Part shown: one piece after another, positions 38,810-47,697 of the stretch
How positions within the stretch are numbered: the first letter of the stretch is position 1
How the letters are laid out: every line of letters starts with the position of its first letter
Assembly: GCF_041529975.1 (NCBI RefSeq)
Contig: NZ_CP168030.1
Location: forward strand, 1,364,001 to 1,428,000
Reading direction: 5' to 3'
DNA: 64,000 nucleotides
DNA from: Microbacterium maritypicum
Lineage (GTDB): Bacteria; Actinomycetota; Actinomycetes; Actinomycetales; Microbacteriaceae
The notes under the pieces: generated by a model
What the model saw: only the letters and a program-made list of their open reading frames with translations
Database searches by the model: none
What the model was told of the DNA's origin: nothing
Position numbers and translations under genes: made by a program

Positions 38810-39082
38810 CTACGCGGCGGTCGCGACTCCCGGCGCCCGCGGGCGTGGATGCCCGGCGGCGTCAGGATCGCTCTGCGTGAGCAGGGTTCCGACATCGATG
38901 GCCCGCAGCGGATGCGGGGCGTCGGAGGTGGCCTCGGGGCGCACGCTCAGCACGATCGCGAGCGTCAGCGCCGTCACGGCGAGCAGTGCGATGGCGAGAC
39001 CGAGGGCCGCGGCATCCGGCATCGAGACGAGTCCGAGCGCGGTCGCGACGAAGCTCAGCATCTGCCCGAACCACTTGCTCAT
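38810..39082 (-). CDS. 90-aa DUF6412-like membrane protein
   Basis: Small protein with two TM helices (FVATALGLVSM…LGLAIALLAVTALTLAIVLSV) and a short polar tail HPLRAIDVGTLLTQSDPDAAGHPRPRAPG typical of actinobacterial DUF6412 proteins, which often lie next to YidC or ribosomal-protein copies. ATG 39082. Likely cotranscribed with the YidC gene. Function unknown. Confidence 0.75.
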   Translation of the reverse strand: MSKWFGQMLSFVATALGLVSMPDAAALGLAIALLAVTALTLAIVLSVRPEATSDAPHPLRAIDVGTLLTQSDPDAAGHPRPRAPGVATAA

Positions 39083-39178
39083 GCGCACTCCCCTCTGCAG
39101 CCGAGGGTAGCACCGGGGACCGCGGGACCGGCCGTCACGGTCGACCGTCTCCCTCCGCTGCGGGCGTAACGTCGAAGC

Positions 39179-40309
39179 ATGAGTGACCTTCGCGCCCTGC
39201 TCGGGATCGAGCATCCGATCATCCTCGGCCCGTTCGGCGGGCTCTCCTCGACCGCCCTCACCGCCGCGGTGAGCGACGCCGGCGGGCTCGGTTCGTTCGG
39301 CCTGTACGGCTACGACGGTGACCGCATCCGCGCGACCGGGGTCGAGCTGCGGGCGGCGACCGACCGGCCGTTCGCGGTGAACATCTGGATCCCCACGGGC
39401 GATGAGGTCGAGCCGAACCCGCAGCACACGATCTTCGCGCAGGCGCTACAGCCGTTCTACGAGGCGGTCGGTATCGAGGTGCCCGCCCGACCGGAGCGGT
39501 ACAACCCGCCTCTGGAGGAGCAGCTCGAGGCGGTCTGGGAGATCGCGCCCGCGGTGCTCAGCGTGGTGTTCGGCGTGCCGTCTGCGTCTGTGGTCGAGGA
39601 GGCTCACCGCCGCGGCACCCGGCTCGTGGGGACCGCGACCACCGTGGCCGAGGCGGTCGCCCTCGCCGAGGCGGGCGTGGATGCCGTCGTCGCCACCGGA
39701 GCGGAGGCCGGGGGTCACCGGGTGTCGTTCCTGCGCCCGGCGGAGGAGTCGCTGGTCGGGACGTTCGCGCTGGTCCCGCAGGTCGTCGACGCGGTCGGAG
39801 TGCCCGTGATCGCGGCGGGTGGGATCGCCGACCGGCGTGGGGTGGCTGCGGCGTTCGCGCTGGGCGCCTCCGGCGTGCAGGTGGGGACGGCCTTCCTCGC
39901 CACCGCCGAGTCTGCAGCGAACGACGCCCACCGCGACGCGATCCGCTCCACCGCGGCCGACGAGACCGTGCTCACCCGGGCGATGAGCGGACGGCTGGCT
40001 CGCGGGGCGCGCAACCGCGTCGTGCGGGCGATCGAGGCGAGCGGCACGATCGCTCCGTTCCCGATGCAGAACTGGCTCACCGGGCGGTTCCGCACGGCGG
40101 CCGGACAGCAGAACCTGGGCGCGCTGCAGTCGCTGTGGATGGGGCAGGCCGCCCCGCTCGTGCGCCATGACACCGCCGCCGAGGTGTTCGCCGAGCTGGC
40201 GGCGGGGGTTCCGGCGGACCGGGCTGGCCGGTCCGCGACCTCGGCCGAGATCGACGCGCGGATAGAAGAGAACCGGAACGCCTGGACGACGCCGACCGCT
40301 AGAGGATGA
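39179..40309 (+). CDS. Nitronate monooxygenase-like FMN protein
   Basis: 376-aa TIM-barrel flavoprotein: IILGPFGGLSSTALTAAVSDAGGLGSFG, ATGAEAGGHR and PVIAAGGIADRRGVAAAFALGASGVQVGTAFLAT are the NMO class I signatures that bind FMN. Oxidises nitronates or serves as another FMN-dependent oxidase. ATG 39179 and convergent overlap (11 bp) with purU. Confidence 0.9.
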   Translation: MSDLRALLGIEHPIILGPFGGLSSTALTAAVSDAGGLGSFGLYGYDGDRIRATGVELRAATDRPFAVNIWIPTGDEVEPNPQHTIFAQALQPFYEAVGIEVPARPERYNPPLEEQLEAVWEIAPAVLSVVFGVPSASVVEEAHRRGTRLVGTATTVAEAVALAEAGVDAVVATGAEAGGHRVSFLRPAEESLVGTFALVPQVVDAVGVPVIAAGGIADRRGVAAAFALGASGVQVGTAFLATAESAANDAHRDAIRSTAADETVLTRAMSGRLARGARNRVVRAIEASGTIAPFPMQNWLTGRFRTAAGQQNLGALQSLWMGQAAPLVRHDTAAEVFAELAAGVPADRAGRSATSAEIDARIEENRNAWTTPTARG

Positions 40310-41150
40310 CCGTGGACTTGCCGTGCACGATCACGCGGTCCTCGGCATGCCACTGCACGGCGCGGGCGAGCACCAGGCGCTCCACATCGGCACCACGGCT
40401 CTGCAGCTGAGCCGCCGACTCGGAGTGGGTCACTCGCGTGACGTCCTGCTCGATGATCGGGCCCTCGTCGAGGTCGGCCGTCGCGTAGTGCGCTGTAGCG
40501 CCGATGAGCTTGACGCCGCGATCCTTGGCACGCGCATACGGGTTCGCGCCGATGAACGCGGGCAGGAACGAGTGGTGGATGTTGATCACCGGCACCTCGA
40601 GACGCGTGATGAAGTCGTCGGTGAGGATCTGCATGTAGCGGGCGAGCACGACCAGGTCGACGTTTCCGTGCAGCAGCTCGAGCTGACGCTCCTCCATGGC
40701 GGCCTTGTCGCCGGAGGGGATGTGCACGAACGGCACGCCGAACGAGCGCACCGACTGGGCCAGATCGGGGTGGTTGGAGACGACCATCGTGATGTCGATA
40801 TCGAGCTGGCCGCGCTGCGTGCGCCACAGCAGTTCCATCAGGCAGTGGTCGTACTTGGAGACGAAGATCGCGACGCGCTTGCGGCGGGCCACATCGTGCA
40901 GTGACCATTCCATGCCGAAGCGCTCGGCGACGACGGCGATGTCGGCTTCGAGGGCCGGGCGCGCGGCGGAGAGACCGTCGAGGTGGATCACGGTGCGCTG
41001 GAAGAAGCGTCCGCCCTCGGAATCGGTGGAGTGCTGATCGAGCGAGATGATGTTCGCGCCGTGCTGGGCGAGCACACCGGCGACAGCGGCGACGATGCCG
41101 GGCTGGTCGTCGCAGGCGATCAGCAGGCGGGCGGTATCGGGCTGAGACAT
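40299..41150 (-). CDS. purU: Formyltetrahydrofolate deformylase
   Basis: 283-aa PurU: N-terminal ACT domain (residues ~8-80, ACDDQPGIVAAVAGVLAQHGANIISL) and a C-terminal formyltransferase-type domain with catalytic Asn-His-Asp (INIHHSFLPAF, and ATAHYATADLDEGPIIEQDVTRV). Releases formate from 10-formyl-THF, controlling the one-carbon pool. Divergent to the antiporter gene. Confidence 0.95.
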   Translation of the reverse strand: MSQPDTARLLIACDDQPGIVAAVAGVLAQHGANIISLDQHSTDSEGGRFFQRTVIHLDGLSAARPALEADIAVVAERFGMEWSLHDVARRKRVAIFVSKYDHCLMELLWRTQRGQLDIDITMVVSNHPDLAQSVRSFGVPFVHIPSGDKAAMEERQLELLHGNVDLVVLARYMQILTDDFITRLEVPVINIHHSFLPAFIGANPYARAKDRGVKLIGATAHYATADLDEGPIIEQDVTRVTHSESAAQLQSRGADVERLVLARAVQWHAEDRVIVHGKSTVIL

Positions 41151-41235
41151 GGGGGCTCCTCGAGGGTGTGCATCGATTCTGCCGTGGATGCTGAGCGGGG
41201 GCGAATCGCGGGAGGCGACTCGCTACTCTGAGACC

Positions 41236-42450
41236 GTGGAAGCGAGTGACCTCGGCCTGGTGCTGATCCCCCTGTTGGCTGTTGCGGCGCCGCTGCTCGC
41301 CCGCGGCGTGCGTCCCGTGGTGCGGGTGCCCATCGTGGTGTTCGAGCTCGTGCTCGGCATCCTCGTCGGGCCTGCCGTGCTCGGCTGGGTCGAGCCCGGC
41401 CCGCTGCTGGAGAAGCTCAGCGACTTCGGCCTGGCGCTGCTGTTCTTCGTCGCCGGCACCGAGATCGACTTCAAGATGGTGGCCGGAAAGCCGCTCGCAC
41501 GGGCATCGGCCGGCTGGCTCCTCAGCGTGCTGCTGGGCATCGGCCTCGGCTTCTTCTTCGCTCCGGGCGAGGGGATGGTGGTCGTGGGCATCGCGCTCAG
41601 CTCCACGGCGCTGGGCACGCTGATGCCGATCCTGCGCGATGCCCGCGAGCTGGACACGCCTTTCGGGCGAGCGATCAGCACGATCGGGGCCGTCGGGGAG
41701 TTCCTGCCCCTGATCGCGATCTCGATCTTCCTGAGCACGCGGACCACGCCGATCGCCACAGCCGTGCTGCTGACCTTCGTGGTGCTGGCAGGCCTCGCGG
41801 TGCTGCTGGCGCATCGCGTGCCCCACGGCCGACTCCACCGCATCGTCCTCGCCACACTGCACACGTCCGACCAGTTCGGGGTGCGGTTCGTGATCCTCCT
41901 CATCGCGGCGCTCGTGGGGCTGAGCGTGATGCTCGACCTCGACATGCTGCTCGGTGCGTTCGTGGCCGGTGCGGTCTGGCGCATCATCATGACGCGCGCG
42001 CCGAAGGAGTCCGCCGAGCAGATCGAGAGCAAAATCGAGGCCATCGCCTTCGGCTTCCTGGTGCCGATCTTCTTCCTCTACACCGGTGTCACGTTCGACC
42101 TGCAAGCGCTGCTCACCTCACCCACCGCGCTGGCGCTGGTGCCGATCTTCCTGATCGCCCTGCTCGTGATCCGCGGTGCGGCGGCGCAGCTCTCGGCTCC
42201 CGCGGGGATGAGCGTCCGCGACCGGGCAGCGCTCGGGCTGCTGGCCGCCACCGGTCTGCCGATCATCGTCGCGGTCACCGCGATCGGTGTGGATCAGGAC
42301 ATGCTCGACACGGGCACAGCCGCCGCGCTGGTCGGGGCCGGCATGCTCTCGGTGCTGCTGTATCCGCTGATCGGGATGACGCTGCGCGGCGATCGCGCGG
42401 AGGTCGTCGGACCGGCACGCGCGGGCGAGGCTGTGCAGGGGGAACTGTGA
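41236..42450 (+). CDS. CPA2-type cation:proton antiporter (KefB-like)
   Basis: 404-aa membrane protein with about twelve TM helices. Motifs fit CPA2: ELVLGILVGPAVLGWVEPGPLLEKLSDFGLALLFFVAGTEID and ALSSTALGTLMPILRDARELDTPFGRAISTIGAVGEFLPL. GTG 41236 start. No TrkA/RCK domain, so ion-sensitive gating is not visible. Overlaps the next gene by GTGA. Confidence 0.9.
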   Translation: MEASDLGLVLIPLLAVAAPLLARGVRPVVRVPIVVFELVLGILVGPAVLGWVEPGPLLEKLSDFGLALLFFVAGTEIDFKMVAGKPLARASAGWLLSVLLGIGLGFFFAPGEGMVVVGIALSSTALGTLMPILRDARELDTPFGRAISTIGAVGEFLPLIAISIFLSTRTTPIATAVLLTFVVLAGLAVLLAHRVPHGRLHRIVLATLHTSDQFGVRFVILLIAALVGLSVMLDLDMLLGAFVAGAVWRIIMTRAPKESAEQIESKIEAIAFGFLVPIFFLYTGVTFDLQALLTSPTALALVPIFLIALLVIRGAAAQLSAPAGMSVRDRAALGLLAATGLPIIVAVTAIGVDQDMLDTGTAAALVGAGMLSVLLYPLIGMTLRGDRAEVVGPARAGEAVQGEL

Positions 42451-42917
42451 CCACCGCATCGGCGCTGCTGACCGCGGCTGTGGCCGATCTCGCCGGCGCC
42501 CCGAAGGAGGGGCTGGGCGAGCAGCGCGATTCGCGGTGGCGCGGGCGCCGCATCGTGCGCGTCGGCGAAGCCTGGCATCTCGGGGCGCTGCTGCTGACCG
42601 ACACGCACGCGCTGGCCACCGCCGAAGTGCTGCGGGCTGCCGATCCCGGCCGCCGCGGCTACACGGCCGAGTCGGCTCGCGAGCGGGCCGAGCGCCGGGC
42701 CGAGGCGCTGCGTGGCGGGTTCGACGAGGGTGACGTCGTGCACGTGGGGTGGAGCGTGATCGACGTGGACGCCGTGGACGCCGGGGGCTCGTCCGGTCCG
42801 CTGGCCCTGGTCGACGGGGCGCCGTCGGTGCGCTGGAGCGCGGCCGGAGGCTTCATGCCGCTGGAGGCATACCTGCGGGAGCGAGTGGCTCTGCTACGCG
42901 ACGGGGCAGCCGGCTGA
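42447..42917 (+). CDS. Hypothetical 156-aa protein
   Basis: GTG 42447 overlaps the antiporter stop (GTGA). The protein is mixed alpha/beta with an Arg/Glu-rich stretch (SARERAERRAEALRGGFDEGD) and no recognised motif. Probably an antiporter-linked cytosolic protein. Function unknown. Confidence 0.75.
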   Translation: MTTASALLTAAVADLAGAPKEGLGEQRDSRWRGRRIVRVGEAWHLGALLLTDTHALATAEVLRAADPGRRGYTAESARERAERRAEALRGGFDEGDVVHVGWSVIDVDAVDAGGSSGPLALVDGAPSVRWSAAGGFMPLEAYLRERVALLRDGAAG

Positions 42918-42954
42918 CTCAGGCGCGCTGACTCAGGCGGGCTGACTCAGGCGA
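42913..42954. repeat. Three tandem copies of a 14-bp repeat
   Basis: GCTGACTCAGGCG(C/G/A) at 42913-42926, 42927-42940 and 42941-42954, straddling the stop codons of the two convergent genes (TGA at 42915-42917; complement at 42947-42949). Each copy carries a TGA on the plus strand, so slippage would not lengthen the reading frame. Confidence 0.8.
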
Positions 42955-43663
42955 ACGTTTCGGCGAACCGGCGGAGGAGCGCCGCGCCCTCGGTGACGGA
43001 TGCCGCGAGCACCTGCTGCTGCACCGCGTCGAACTCGTCGGGGTCGAAGTAGCCGGTGGTGCGGTAGAACGTCATCCGGTCGGCGAAGTCGCGGGGAGTG
43101 GGCTCGGGGTGGAACTGTGCCGCGTACAGATGCGTGCCCACGCGGTAGGCCTGCACCGGGCATGCGTCGTTGGTCGCGAGCAGCACGGCGCCGGGCGGGG
43201 TGTGCGCCGCGCTCTCCTTGTGTGCCGTGAAGACCGTGAGAGCGGGCCCGCTGGGGCCGAACACCGGGTCGGCTGCACCCTCGGGCGTGACGTCGATGAC
43301 CGTGGCGCTCGCGGGCTCCGGGGTGTCGGTGACGACCTCTCCGCCGAGCATGCGGGTCACGACGCCGATGCTGAAGCACGTGAAGAACACGGCGACCTCG
43401 GACGCGACGGCCGCATCGGCCAGGGTGCGCAGGTCGGCCTCGACGCGCAGCTGCTCCGGGGACTTCACGGTGTCGGAGACGTTGTACGGCGAACCGCCGA
43501 CGACGATGCCCCGATAGGCCCGCGCGCGCTCGAGGTCGAGCGGCGTCTGCAGCAGGTCGAGCCGGTCGACCACGTCGGCGCCGAGCGCCCGCCGGAACGA
43601 GGCGTGCTCAGCATCCGCCGCCCCGAGCTCGGGACGCACGCAGACATAGAGGAGCGAGGCCAT
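42947..43663 (-). CDS. Class I glutamine amidotransferase-like protein
   Basis: 238-aa GATase: nucleophile elbow FFTCFSIGVV (Cys at ~residue 95) and QFHPEPT with the His-Glu pair. Belongs to the stand-alone GMP-synthase-like subgroup and is distantly similar to the 754-1494 gene. Substrate unknown. Transcribed convergent to the 156-aa gene, alone on its strand apart from the LysR-type gene upstream. Confidence 0.85.
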   Translation of the reverse strand: MASLLYVCVRPELGAADAEHASFRRALGADVVDRLDLLQTPLDLERARAYRGIVVGGSPYNVSDTVKSPEQLRVEADLRTLADAAVASEVAVFFTCFSIGVVTRMLGGEVVTDTPEPASATVIDVTPEGAADPVFGPSGPALTVFTAHKESAAHTPPGAVLLATNDACPVQAYRVGTHLYAAQFHPEPTPRDFADRMTFYRTTGYFDPDEFDAVQQQVLAASVTEGAALLRRFAETFA

Positions 43664-43698
43664 CAGGAGATTCTAACGAGCGCGACGACCGTCGCCGG

Positions 43699-44439
43699 TC
43701 ACCGGGAGGAGTTCGCCGTGCGGCCGCGGACGATGCCGACGAACGTCTCGACGTCGGGCGTGGTGCGCTCGCGCGGCCAGACGAGGGCGACGGTCGAGGT
43801 CGGTCCTTCAGCCAGGATGCGGTGGTCGGCATCCTTGCGGTGATGCATGCGGGCGAGTGACATCGGGACGACCACGATGCCGACTCCCGATGCCGCGGTC
43901 GCGATCGCCTCGTGGGTCGGCAGGGCGGCGAAGCCCGCCGGCGTGGTGCCGGGGAGGTCGAGCGGTCCGAGCACGTCGTCGGTCAGGCCGATCACGACCT
44001 CGCCCTCCAGGTCGGCGGACGTGAGCTCCTCGACCGCCATCAGGTGCGAGTCGGCGGCGGCCACGACCACCGGGACCTCGTCGTACAGGGGGATGATGTG
44101 CAGCGACTCGTCCGTGAGCGGCAGTCGCACCAGCGCCGCATCCAGCTGGTCGAGGGCGGCGCGCTGCGTGGCCGCCTCGATCGGGACGAGCTCGAGCGGC
44201 ACGCGCGGCATCCGCTGCTTCCACGCATCGATCCACTTGCCCGGAGTCGCACCGGGCACCGCGCCCAATCGGAAAGTGCGCGGTGCCTCGGGCTCGGACT
44301 GCGGGGCGTCGAAGACGACCTTGGCCGTCTTCTTCTTGGGCTTCTGCGGGGGGAACCGCTCGGCGGGGGCGGCCTTGTTGCGCCGTACGGGCGTGCCGCG
44401 GCCTGCGCCCTTCGCGGGCCGTCTTCCCTGATTCGCCAT
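43699..44439 (-). CDS. LysR-type substrate-binding domain protein lacking the DNA-binding domain
   Basis: 246-aa protein. The first ~45 residues are a basic, disordered segment (NQGRRPAKGAGRG…RRNKAAPAERFPPQKPKKKTAK) where a LysR winged helix should be; residues ~55-245 are a periplasmic-binding-like LysR effector domain (FRLGAVPGATPGKWIDAW, LPLTDESLHIIPLYDEVPVVVAAADSH, GVGIVVVPMSLARM). ATG 44439 is the natural start. It may be a co-regulator or have become a non-DNA-binding sensor. Confidence 0.82.
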   Translation of the reverse strand: MANQGRRPAKGAGRGTPVRRNKAAPAERFPPQKPKKKTAKVVFDAPQSEPEAPRTFRLGAVPGATPGKWIDAWKQRMPRVPLELVPIEAATQRAALDQLDAALVRLPLTDESLHIIPLYDEVPVVVAAADSHLMAVEELTSADLEGEVVIGLTDDVLGPLDLPGTTPAGFAALPTHEAIATAASGVGIVVVPMSLARMHHRKDADHRILAEGPTSTVALVWPRERTTPDVETFVGIVRGRTANSSR

Positions 44440-44449
44440 GCGGACAAGG

Positions 44450-44758
44450 CTACTCGGCGAAGGGCGCGGCCACTTCCTGCTGCGGGTGGGATGCGGCCGC
44501 CAGCTTGCGCTGTGCACGGCGGATGAGCCCGGCGGCCCCGCCGACGAGCAGCAGCACACCGGCGGTGAGCAGGACGATCGCGGTGATCGTCGTGGGCGTC
44601 ATGGTCATCAGTGCGTCCGCGATCGTCTCCCGTCGGGAAGGGTCGGCGAGCTGGCCGAGCGCGAGGGCCGCGATGGTGGCGAACAGCAGTCCCCAGATGA
44701 TGGCCGCCCAGCGGGTGCGCGGCGCGGTGGTCGGTTCGGTGGTCGTGGGAGTGCTCAT
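44450..44758 (-). CDS. Small two-helix membrane protein
   Basis: 102-aa protein with two TM helices (residues ~18-38 and ~58-80). ATG 44758 overlaps the PspC-gene stop (TGATG); GTG 44761 is an alternative. Coupled to the PspC protein and therefore probably part of the same envelope-stress unit. No known family. Confidence 0.75.
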   Translation of the reverse strand: MSTPTTTEPTTAPRTRWAAIIWGLLFATIAALALGQLADPSRRETIADALMTMTPTTITAIVLLTAGVLLLVGGAAGLIRRAQRKLAAASHPQQEVAAPFAE

Positions 44759-46377
44759 CACTGGTCTTCCTTCTTCGGCTCGACGACGGTGATGGAGATC
44801 TCGCCGCTGTTCTGATCGATGGTGACGGGCTGGATGGTGGTCGTCGACACGTTCTCCGCAGAGATGTTCTCGGCGACGACCGACTCCCCGTCGCGCCGCG
44901 TGCCCGCCCAGGTGCCGGAATCGATGACGTTGTAGTACTCCGCGTCGACGCGGGTCCAGGTGATGTCCGCCGTGTCGACGGTCGCACGCAGCTGCAGCTG
45001 GACACCCGGATCGACGTAGATGTTGGTCGCGCCGGAGCCCTTCTCGATCACGATCGGCCGGGGCGCGTCGTCATGCTGATTCAGAGTCACGTTGAGCTCG
45101 CCGAACGGCTGCCGGATGTGCTCCGCACGGTAGTTCGTGACCGACGCCCAGCCGAGGCTGAAGCCCTGCAGGGTGGAGAACCCCCCGACGACGAGCCCGC
45201 TCACCAGCGTGAGCACGGTGATGAAGGCCAGGAAGCCGCTGCGTCGACGGAAAGCCCCGGCGACGATCATCCCGAGCGCCAGGATGAGGGCGGCGGCGAG
45301 CAGTCCGAGCGCGGTGCCGACCACGTCGCCACCCGCGACGAGGCCGACTGCCGCCCCCGTGATGATCGCGAGACCGAGGATGGTCGCGGCGAATGCGAAG
45401 CCCGCGCGCGGGTTCGATGCGCGGCGGATGCGCCGACGCTCGGCTGCCTCGGAGGCGAAGACGGCGGCCTCGGCCTGGCGCTCGCGGCGCAGCTGATCGC
45501 GGGCGGCGCGCTCGATGTCCTGCTGCTGGCGTCGCCATGCCTGGTCCTGTTCCTTCCAGGCGGCGTGCTGGCCGCGCCAGGCCTCGAGGGCGGCGGGGTC
45601 CTGCGAGCCGGGAGGCAGGGGGGCGGGAGGCGCCGGTGGGATCGCCGCGGTCGCTGCCGGGTCGAGCGGCGGGAGGTCGGATGCCCCGACCTCGGCCGAG
45701 GCAGGCGTGTCCGCGACCACGGTGTCCGCATCCGCCGGAGCGTACGCGCCGAGCGGGAGTGTGGCGTCCGTCGCCTCGGCGGTACCCGAACCACCGAGGG
45801 CGACGGACGCGGCCGGGGCCGCCGGATCTGCGGAAGCCATCGGCAGATCCGGCGCGGAAGCACCCGGGGTGCGGCTCGCAGCACGCACGATGAGGATGAG
45901 CAGGACGGCGACGAGGACGAGGCCGATGATCCAGCTCATGAGAGACAGGGCCGACCAGCCGTCGTAGCCGAGTCCGAAGAGGCGGCCGGCGAGGGGAGCG
46001 GTCGGGAACAGCCCGATGACGGCCATCGCGAGGATGCCCCACTGCACCGGCTGGTAGTCGCGGCGGAGCAGATCGCGGACGTGGACGCGGCCGTCGACGT
46101 CCGGCAGCAGCGCCCAGGCCGCGGCGTACAGGAAGATGACCGGCAGCCCGAAGAGGGCCGCGACCACGAGGACGCCGCGGACGATCAGCGGGTCGATGCG
46201 CAGTCGGGCGGCGATGCCCGCCGAGACACCGCCCAGCCAGCCCTCGGACCGGGCGACGCCGAGACCGGCGACCCAGAGGAGGAATCGCTCGGCTCCGCGA
46301 GGGATGCCGGTGCCCGGTGTGCCGGTGGCCGGAGCGGCGTGGTCGGCGGGGGGCGGTGGCGCAGTCGGAATCGTCAT
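44758..46377 (-). CDS. PspC-domain membrane protein with C-terminal adhesin-like domain
   Basis: 539-aa protein: PspC domain at residues ~25-95 (FLLWVAGLGVARSEGWLGGVSAGIAARLRIDPLIVRGVLVVAALFG…YAAAWALLP), further TM helices, a long Ala/Pro-rich linker (150-270), several more TM helices, and a C-terminal beta-strand repeat domain (ELNVTLNQHDDAP…GVQLQLRATVDTADITW) of the DUF4097/LiaF type. Divergent from the PspC-kinase; actinobacterial analogue of LiaF-like stress sensors (inference). Confidence 0.88.
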   Translation of the reverse strand: MTIPTAPPPPADHAAPATGTPGTGIPRGAERFLLWVAGLGVARSEGWLGGVSAGIAARLRIDPLIVRGVLVVAALFGLPVIFLYAAAWALLPDVDGRVHVRDLLRRDYQPVQWGILAMAVIGLFPTAPLAGRLFGLGYDGWSALSLMSWIIGLVLVAVLLILIVRAASRTPGASAPDLPMASADPAAPAASVALGGSGTAEATDATLPLGAYAPADADTVVADTPASAEVGASDLPPLDPAATAAIPPAPPAPLPPGSQDPAALEAWRGQHAAWKEQDQAWRRQQQDIERAARDQLRRERQAEAAVFASEAAERRRIRRASNPRAGFAFAATILGLAIITGAAVGLVAGGDVVGTALGLLAAALILALGMIVAGAFRRRSGFLAFITVLTLVSGLVVGGFSTLQGFSLGWASVTNYRAEHIRQPFGELNVTLNQHDDAPRPIVIEKGSGATNIYVDPGVQLQLRATVDTADITWTRVDAEYYNVIDSGTWAGTRRDGESVVAENISAENVSTTTIQPVTIDQNSGEISITVVEPKKEDQ

Positions 46378-46491
46378 GCTTCGATCCTGGCGGCAGCCGC
46401 GTACTGCCTGCCATGGGGGGAACCCCTGAGCGACCCCTGATTCTGCGCCGGGGAGGACCCGGAGCGGGCACGCGGATGATTGGATTGCCAC

Positions 46492-47697
46492 ATGTCCTCT
46501 TCGGCGCACGCTCCTGCGCGACCTCCGCGCGCGGCTGCTCCGCCGCGCCCGCCGCTGAGCCGCGACCGCGACTGCCTGGTGGCCGGCGTGAGCGCCGGTC
46601 TCGCCCGTCACCTCGGCGTGCGCGTGGGGCTGGTGCGGGCGCTGTCCATCGCGCTGACACTGTGCGGTGGCGCCGGCATCCTGCTCTATGCCTGGTGCTG
46701 GGTCTTCATGCCGTGGGCCGAGGGCGACAGTGCACCGACGAGGCGGATGCCGGTGGCCTGGCTGCTGCTCGCTCCTGCCGCGGTCGGGATGCTCGTCGTC
46801 CTGGTCTGGCGCGGGGGCAGCGACTGGCTGAGCGGGTCGATCCCCCCGGATCTCGCCGCGGTCGTGGTGGGCGGCGCGGCGGCGTTCGCGACCGGTGCCG
46901 GGCTGTGGGCCACCCTCGTCGACCGTACCGACACGGCTCGTGGGCCGCGGCACACGATGACCGTGCGGGTCGTCGCGATCCTGCTGCTGGCGCTGCTGTT
47001 CACGGTGCTGCTCTCCTGGCCCGTCGCCCGGTCGGGGGTGGCGCTGGTGCTCCTCCCGCTCGCCGGGCTCGCCGCCGTGGTCGCGTCGGCCCTGATCCCA
47101 CGCTGGCGCGAACTCTCCGGTGAGCGGGTCCGCCGCATCCGCGAGGAGCAGCGCAGCCAGATGGCCGCGCACCTGCACGACTCGGTGCTGCAGACGCTCG
47201 CGCTGATCCAGAACAGGGCCGGTGCCTCCAGTGAGGCCGCGCGTCTCGCCAGAGCGCAGGAGCGCGAGCTGCGGGCGTGGCTGTACGACGGTGACGCCCC
47301 GGCCGACAGCGACCTGCCGACGGATCTGCGTGACTACGCCGGAGCGCTCGAACTCGACTACCCGGTGCGCATCGACGTGGTCTCGGCCGGCCTCTCCGCC
47401 GAGCGTGCGAGTGGCGAGCTCGCGGCCGCGGCCAGAGAGGCGATCCTGAACGCGGCTCGTCACGCCGGTGGCGAGATCTCGGTGTACATCGAGGGCAGCG
47501 CGACCGGCGTCGACGTGTTCATCCGCGATCGCGGTGCCGGGTTCTCCCTCGACGACGTGCCCAGCGACCGCCTCGGGGTGCGGGAGTCGATCATCGGCCG
47601 GATGCGTCGCGCCGGCGGCTCGGGCGGGGTCCGCAGCGACGAGAACGGCACCGAGGTGCATCTGAGCATCACGTCCCGGGAGGAGAACCGTGGCTGA
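46492..47697 (+). CDS. PspC-domain sensor histidine kinase
   Basis: 401-aa kinase: N-terminal PspC domain (residues ~23-78, SRDRDCLVAGVSAGLARHLGVRVGLVRALSIALTLCGGAGI), four further TM helices, HisKA_3-type dimerisation helix with phosphorylatable His228 (MAAHLHDSVLQTLALI), and HATPase with N box REAILNAARHA and DRGAGF. ATG 46492 is chosen over TTG 46480. Overlaps the response regulator by 8 bp. Shared domain with the divergent PspC protein suggests a common signal. Confidence 0.92.
   Translation: MSSSAHAPARPPRAAAPPRPPLSRDRDCLVAGVSAGLARHLGVRVGLVRALSIALTLCGGAGILLYAWCWVFMPWAEGDSAPTRRMPVAWLLLAPAAVGMLVVLVWRGGSDWLSGSIPPDLAAVVVGGAAAFATGAGLWATLVDRTDTARGPRHTMTVRVVAILLLALLFTVLLSWPVARSGVALVLLPLAGLAAVVASALIPRWRELSGERVRRIREEQRSQMAAHLHDSVLQTLALIQNRAGASSEAARLARAQERELRAWLYDGDAPADSDLPTDLRDYAGALELDYPVRIDVVSAGLSAERASGELAAAAREAILNAARHAGGEISVYIEGSATGVDVFIRDRGAGFSLDDVPSDRLGVRESIIGRMRRAGGSGGVRSDENGTEVHLSITSREENRG

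Noticed and set aside
39715..42105. 796-aa minus-strand frame
   Set aside because: It is a shadow of nitronate monooxygenase, purU and antiporter genes with histidine/arginine-rich composition and no family motif.
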